A stretch of DNA of 64,000 bases, taken from Malurus cyaneus samueli. Its lineage: Eukaryota; Chordata; Aves; Passeriformes; Maluridae. The translations under genes and the position numbers were made by a program. The stretch is taken from the NCBI GenBank assembly GCA_009741485.1, contig CM019217.1, positions 44,488,873 through 44,552,872 on the forward strand, given 5' to 3'. Under the pieces are notes generated by a model. It saw only the letters and a program-made list of their open reading frames with translations, did not search any database and was not told where the DNA came from. Of this stretch, positions 61,548 through 64,000 are shown one piece after another. The first letter of the stretch is position 1. Each line of letters begins with the position of its first letter.

Positions 61548-62075
61548 GGCTGGAAGTGTTGATTTGCTGGAGGGTGGAAAGGCTCTGCAGATGAATCTGG
61601 ACAGACTGGATTGATGACCCGAGGCCAGTTTAATGAGGTTCAATAAGGCAAAGTGTCAGGTCCTGTCCTTGTGTCACAACAGCCCCAAGCATCCTGGTTT
61701 GTATCAGGAATAGTGTGGCCAGCAGGATTGGGGCAATGATTGTCCCTCTGTACTGGGAGCCGCTGAGGCTGCACCTCAAATCCTCTGTCCAGTTCTGGGC
61801 CACTCACTTCAAAGAGGGCACTGAGGTGCTGGAATGTGTCCAGAGAGAGGCGGCAAGGGTGGTTTTTGTTGGAGATTAAGAAGAAATTTCTTCACTGAAA
61901 GGGTGGTCAGGCTTCGAAACAGGATGCCCGGGGAAGCGGTGGAATCACCATCCCTGCAACTCTTACAAAGGGCACACGGATGTGGCACTTGGGGACACAG
62001 TTTGTTGGTGAACAGGTAAATGGTTGGACTTGATGATCTTAGAGGTCTTTTCTAACCTTAATAATTTTGTTATTT
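61548..62075 (+). mobile_element. CR1 LINE 3' end, with two internal deletions
   Basis: Strong match in order to the CR1 3' region: AGTTTAATGAGGTTCAATAA near 61,627, GGCAAAGTGTCAGGTCCTGT near 61,647, GTGTGGCCAGCAGG near 61,714, TACTGGGAGCCGCTGAGGCT near 61,753, TCCAGTTCTGGGCCAC near 61,789, GAGAAATTTCTTCACTG-like block near 61,880, GGTGGAATCACCATCCCTG near 61,938, and the terminal GGTTGGACTTGATGATCTTA at 62,022-62,041 followed by GAGGTCTTTTCTAACC. One frame still reads KKFFTERVVR and VESPSLQLL, the C-terminal motif of CR1 ORF2. Against the family consensus, sequence is missing after 61,695 and again near 61,860. The 5' end is truncated, as is usual. Non-autonomous and dead. Confidence 0.9.
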
Positions 62076-64000
62076 ACAAGTCCTATCTCAAGTGTCTCCA
62101 AGTTCTGCTTTTCAGTAGCTTGCAGGATTTTGTCCAAAATCATCTTAATGTTTTTTATCATGTACTAACAAAATTTTAGCAAATGTCATTGAACTTGAAG
62201 CATGTCTCAAATACATTTACAAAGGTATAGGGAAACAAAAAGATGGACCACTGAAAGTTAGACAGAATTAATTCCTTCCTAAGGCTTTGGTGGCAAAATA
62301 ACCCTGAGATCACCAAAACTCTTGATGAAACTGTCATTACAGCTCCCTACACACCATATATTATTTTTTGTAATAAAACCCCAGGTTTCTAAAAATGGAT
62401 TATGCACCTGTAGACAGAACAAAAAGTATCAATGTCACTTCTTATAGTCATTCTAGCACAGAATATGGTGTATTGATTTTACTGTCTTCAAATATGTAAA
62501 GTAAATAGATTTTTTTTCTAACTATGCATTATAGATATGCAAGATAAATAACAGCTGTAAAAATTAATGAAATTTGTCAGCTAAGATCTGATCTGTGTGC
62601 AGTAAGGTATGTGCCAAATATTAAAATAACAGTACTCCTGCTTTATATGTTGCATTAGGCAGATATGCAAAATATCTGTTTTGGTATAATTTAATGGACA
62701 ACATCAAAACAGTTGAAAAATTTACCACATTTATGCTGCTGCTGAAAAGGTAAGCCTTCACTTTCCCACCTGCATGATCCCACTGCATCCTTATCATTGG
62801 CAACAGTATGTCCATTTGGGCATGCCATCATCTAGACTCAAAAACTGAACTGACAAAAACAACAGCTTAGAACGGGGGAAAAGTAAAATAAATCCAACTC
62901 AACTAATAACAAATCCATTAGCCTTTGATGAAATTACCTCCCTGACTCTAGGTGCTATTACCAGGACAGCTGGGGGAGCAGAAGACCATCATCCCTCAGT
63001 ACCTGTGTGAACCTGGACCACCCTAAACAGCTCATTGAAATCATGCTTACTCTGTTTACTGGTGTAAGTTGGACAATTTATAACACTGTTTCAGAACTCA
63101 AGTCCTTCACCAATTTATCCAGCACAAGAACATGAAACACGTTTGATGAAACTCATGCAAGGAAGAAGCTGTATTAACAATGGGGTCTTACATTGTTCAA
63201 GTTTGTTTCTTCACTAGCATCAGGGTCAGCATCTTAAGAAAAAACTGCGACATTGATCACTCAGGATAGTAGAAGCTGCACTTAGAGTCTAATTTTCAGA
63301 TTAGTATAGCAAAGCATCAAAGGAAACAAAAAAGGCCTCTGTGTAATCATGTCCATTAATCCTAGCTCTTGTAAAATGTTCTCTATGTTTTGCACTTGCA
63401 TATCTCATTCTTGCTAAAAGCATGGTAGCTGAGAAAACACACTAGTCAGCATTCAACAACTAGGTATTTTTAAATGTTAACTGTACATGGTAGCATAAAA
63501 TTACAAATGGTCAAAGATCCTGTGTTTTGGCCAGAAGGAAGGAAAATTATACAAATGTTAATAAGAGTCAGATTTTTTTAAGGTCATACCTGTTATTCCA
63601 GTGTAAAGAAAATGCGCAGTTAATATTCTTACCTAATGCCCCATTCTCTCATCTGCCTGCTACTTTAGTTGTGTAGATCTTGGCCAGTTTTTGAACCTAT
63701 TTGTGAAGCTCTTTGTGGGCTCTTTTCTCTCCTCATATTGCTTTTTAACAGATGCAAAACATACTTAAACTCTATTGTAACTCCAGCTGAGTCAGACAGA
63801 TTACACCAGGGTTTAATTTGCCTGGGTCTAACCATGTTCAGAACAGAGTTCTCTGGTCTGCTCAGATAAACTTTTGCAGAGTTGCTTTGTTTTTGGGTTT
63901 TTTTAGGTGCAATAGCATGTGTATTTAGGTGTCAAGATCCACCGGCAGCTGGAACCACCTAAATGTAAGAGAGCGCTGATTGGTTTTGGGGTAGGACACT
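62076..64000. other. AT-rich noncoding stretch, no gene supported
   Basis: No exon, RNA gene or named repeat recognised up to the window edge. Confidence 0.55.

Noticed and set aside
61834..62019. Open frame as an independent small gene
   Set aside because: It is the C-terminal remnant of CR1 ORF2 within the LINE fragment.
1..64000. CRISPR arrays, prokaryotic operons, phage or plasmid features
   Set aside because: No regularly spaced repeats, no ribosome-binding-site/ORF organisation, and clear avian retroelements throughout.

Overview
The window looks like nuclear DNA of a bird, most probably a songbird (Passeriformes). Three things point there. Several CR1 LINE fragments carry the avian CR1 3' end. 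There is an LTR-like sequence of a type I know from bird endogenous retroviruses. A short + strand element at about 29.53-29.66 kb joins a tRNA-Ile-like head to a CR1 tail, which is the architecture of the songbird SINE TguSINE1. The DNA is AT-rich, has no operon-like organisation, and contains no long open reading frame that reads as a complete protein. I interpret it as gene-poor intergenic or deep intronic sequence. All family names come from memory of consensus sequences, not from a search.

Layout. 0-9.4 kb: AT-rich DNA with a pyrimidine-rich block (3.4-3.8 kb) and an LTR remnant ending near 4.88 kb. 9.4-10.4 kb: a small CpG-containing patch followed by an AT-rich block full of homeodomain-like motifs that looks like a conserved noncoding element. 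10.4-25.4 kb: non-coding, with further enhancer-like blocks, a long perfect hairpin at 18.2 kb and two poly-A tracts. 25.5-26.0 kb: the best hidden feature, a minus-strand reverse-transcriptase relic of a LINE that is not CR1 (LYADD rather than FADD catalytic motif), readable in one frame over more than 100 codons with several stops. 29.5 kb: the SINE. 36.1-36.2 kb: two adjacent palindromes. 36.6-37.0 and 39.0-39.5 kb: two antisense CR1 fragments, with a 25-N assembly gap at 38,962-38,986. 39.5-50 kb: non-coding, with paired octamer motifs at 48.04 kb and a diverged duplication at 49.7/50.1 kb. 50.3-58.7 kb, minus strand: three exon-like segments with good splice signals; two of them agree in reading phase, but I cannot name the protein. 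61.5-62.1 kb: a clear + strand CR1 3' end with two internal deletions.

No gene can be named with confidence, so nothing can be said about genes working together. If the minus-strand exon candidates are real, most of the right third of the window is introns of one gene read right to left. No RNA gene, CRISPR array, bacterial-type system or intact transposon was seen.
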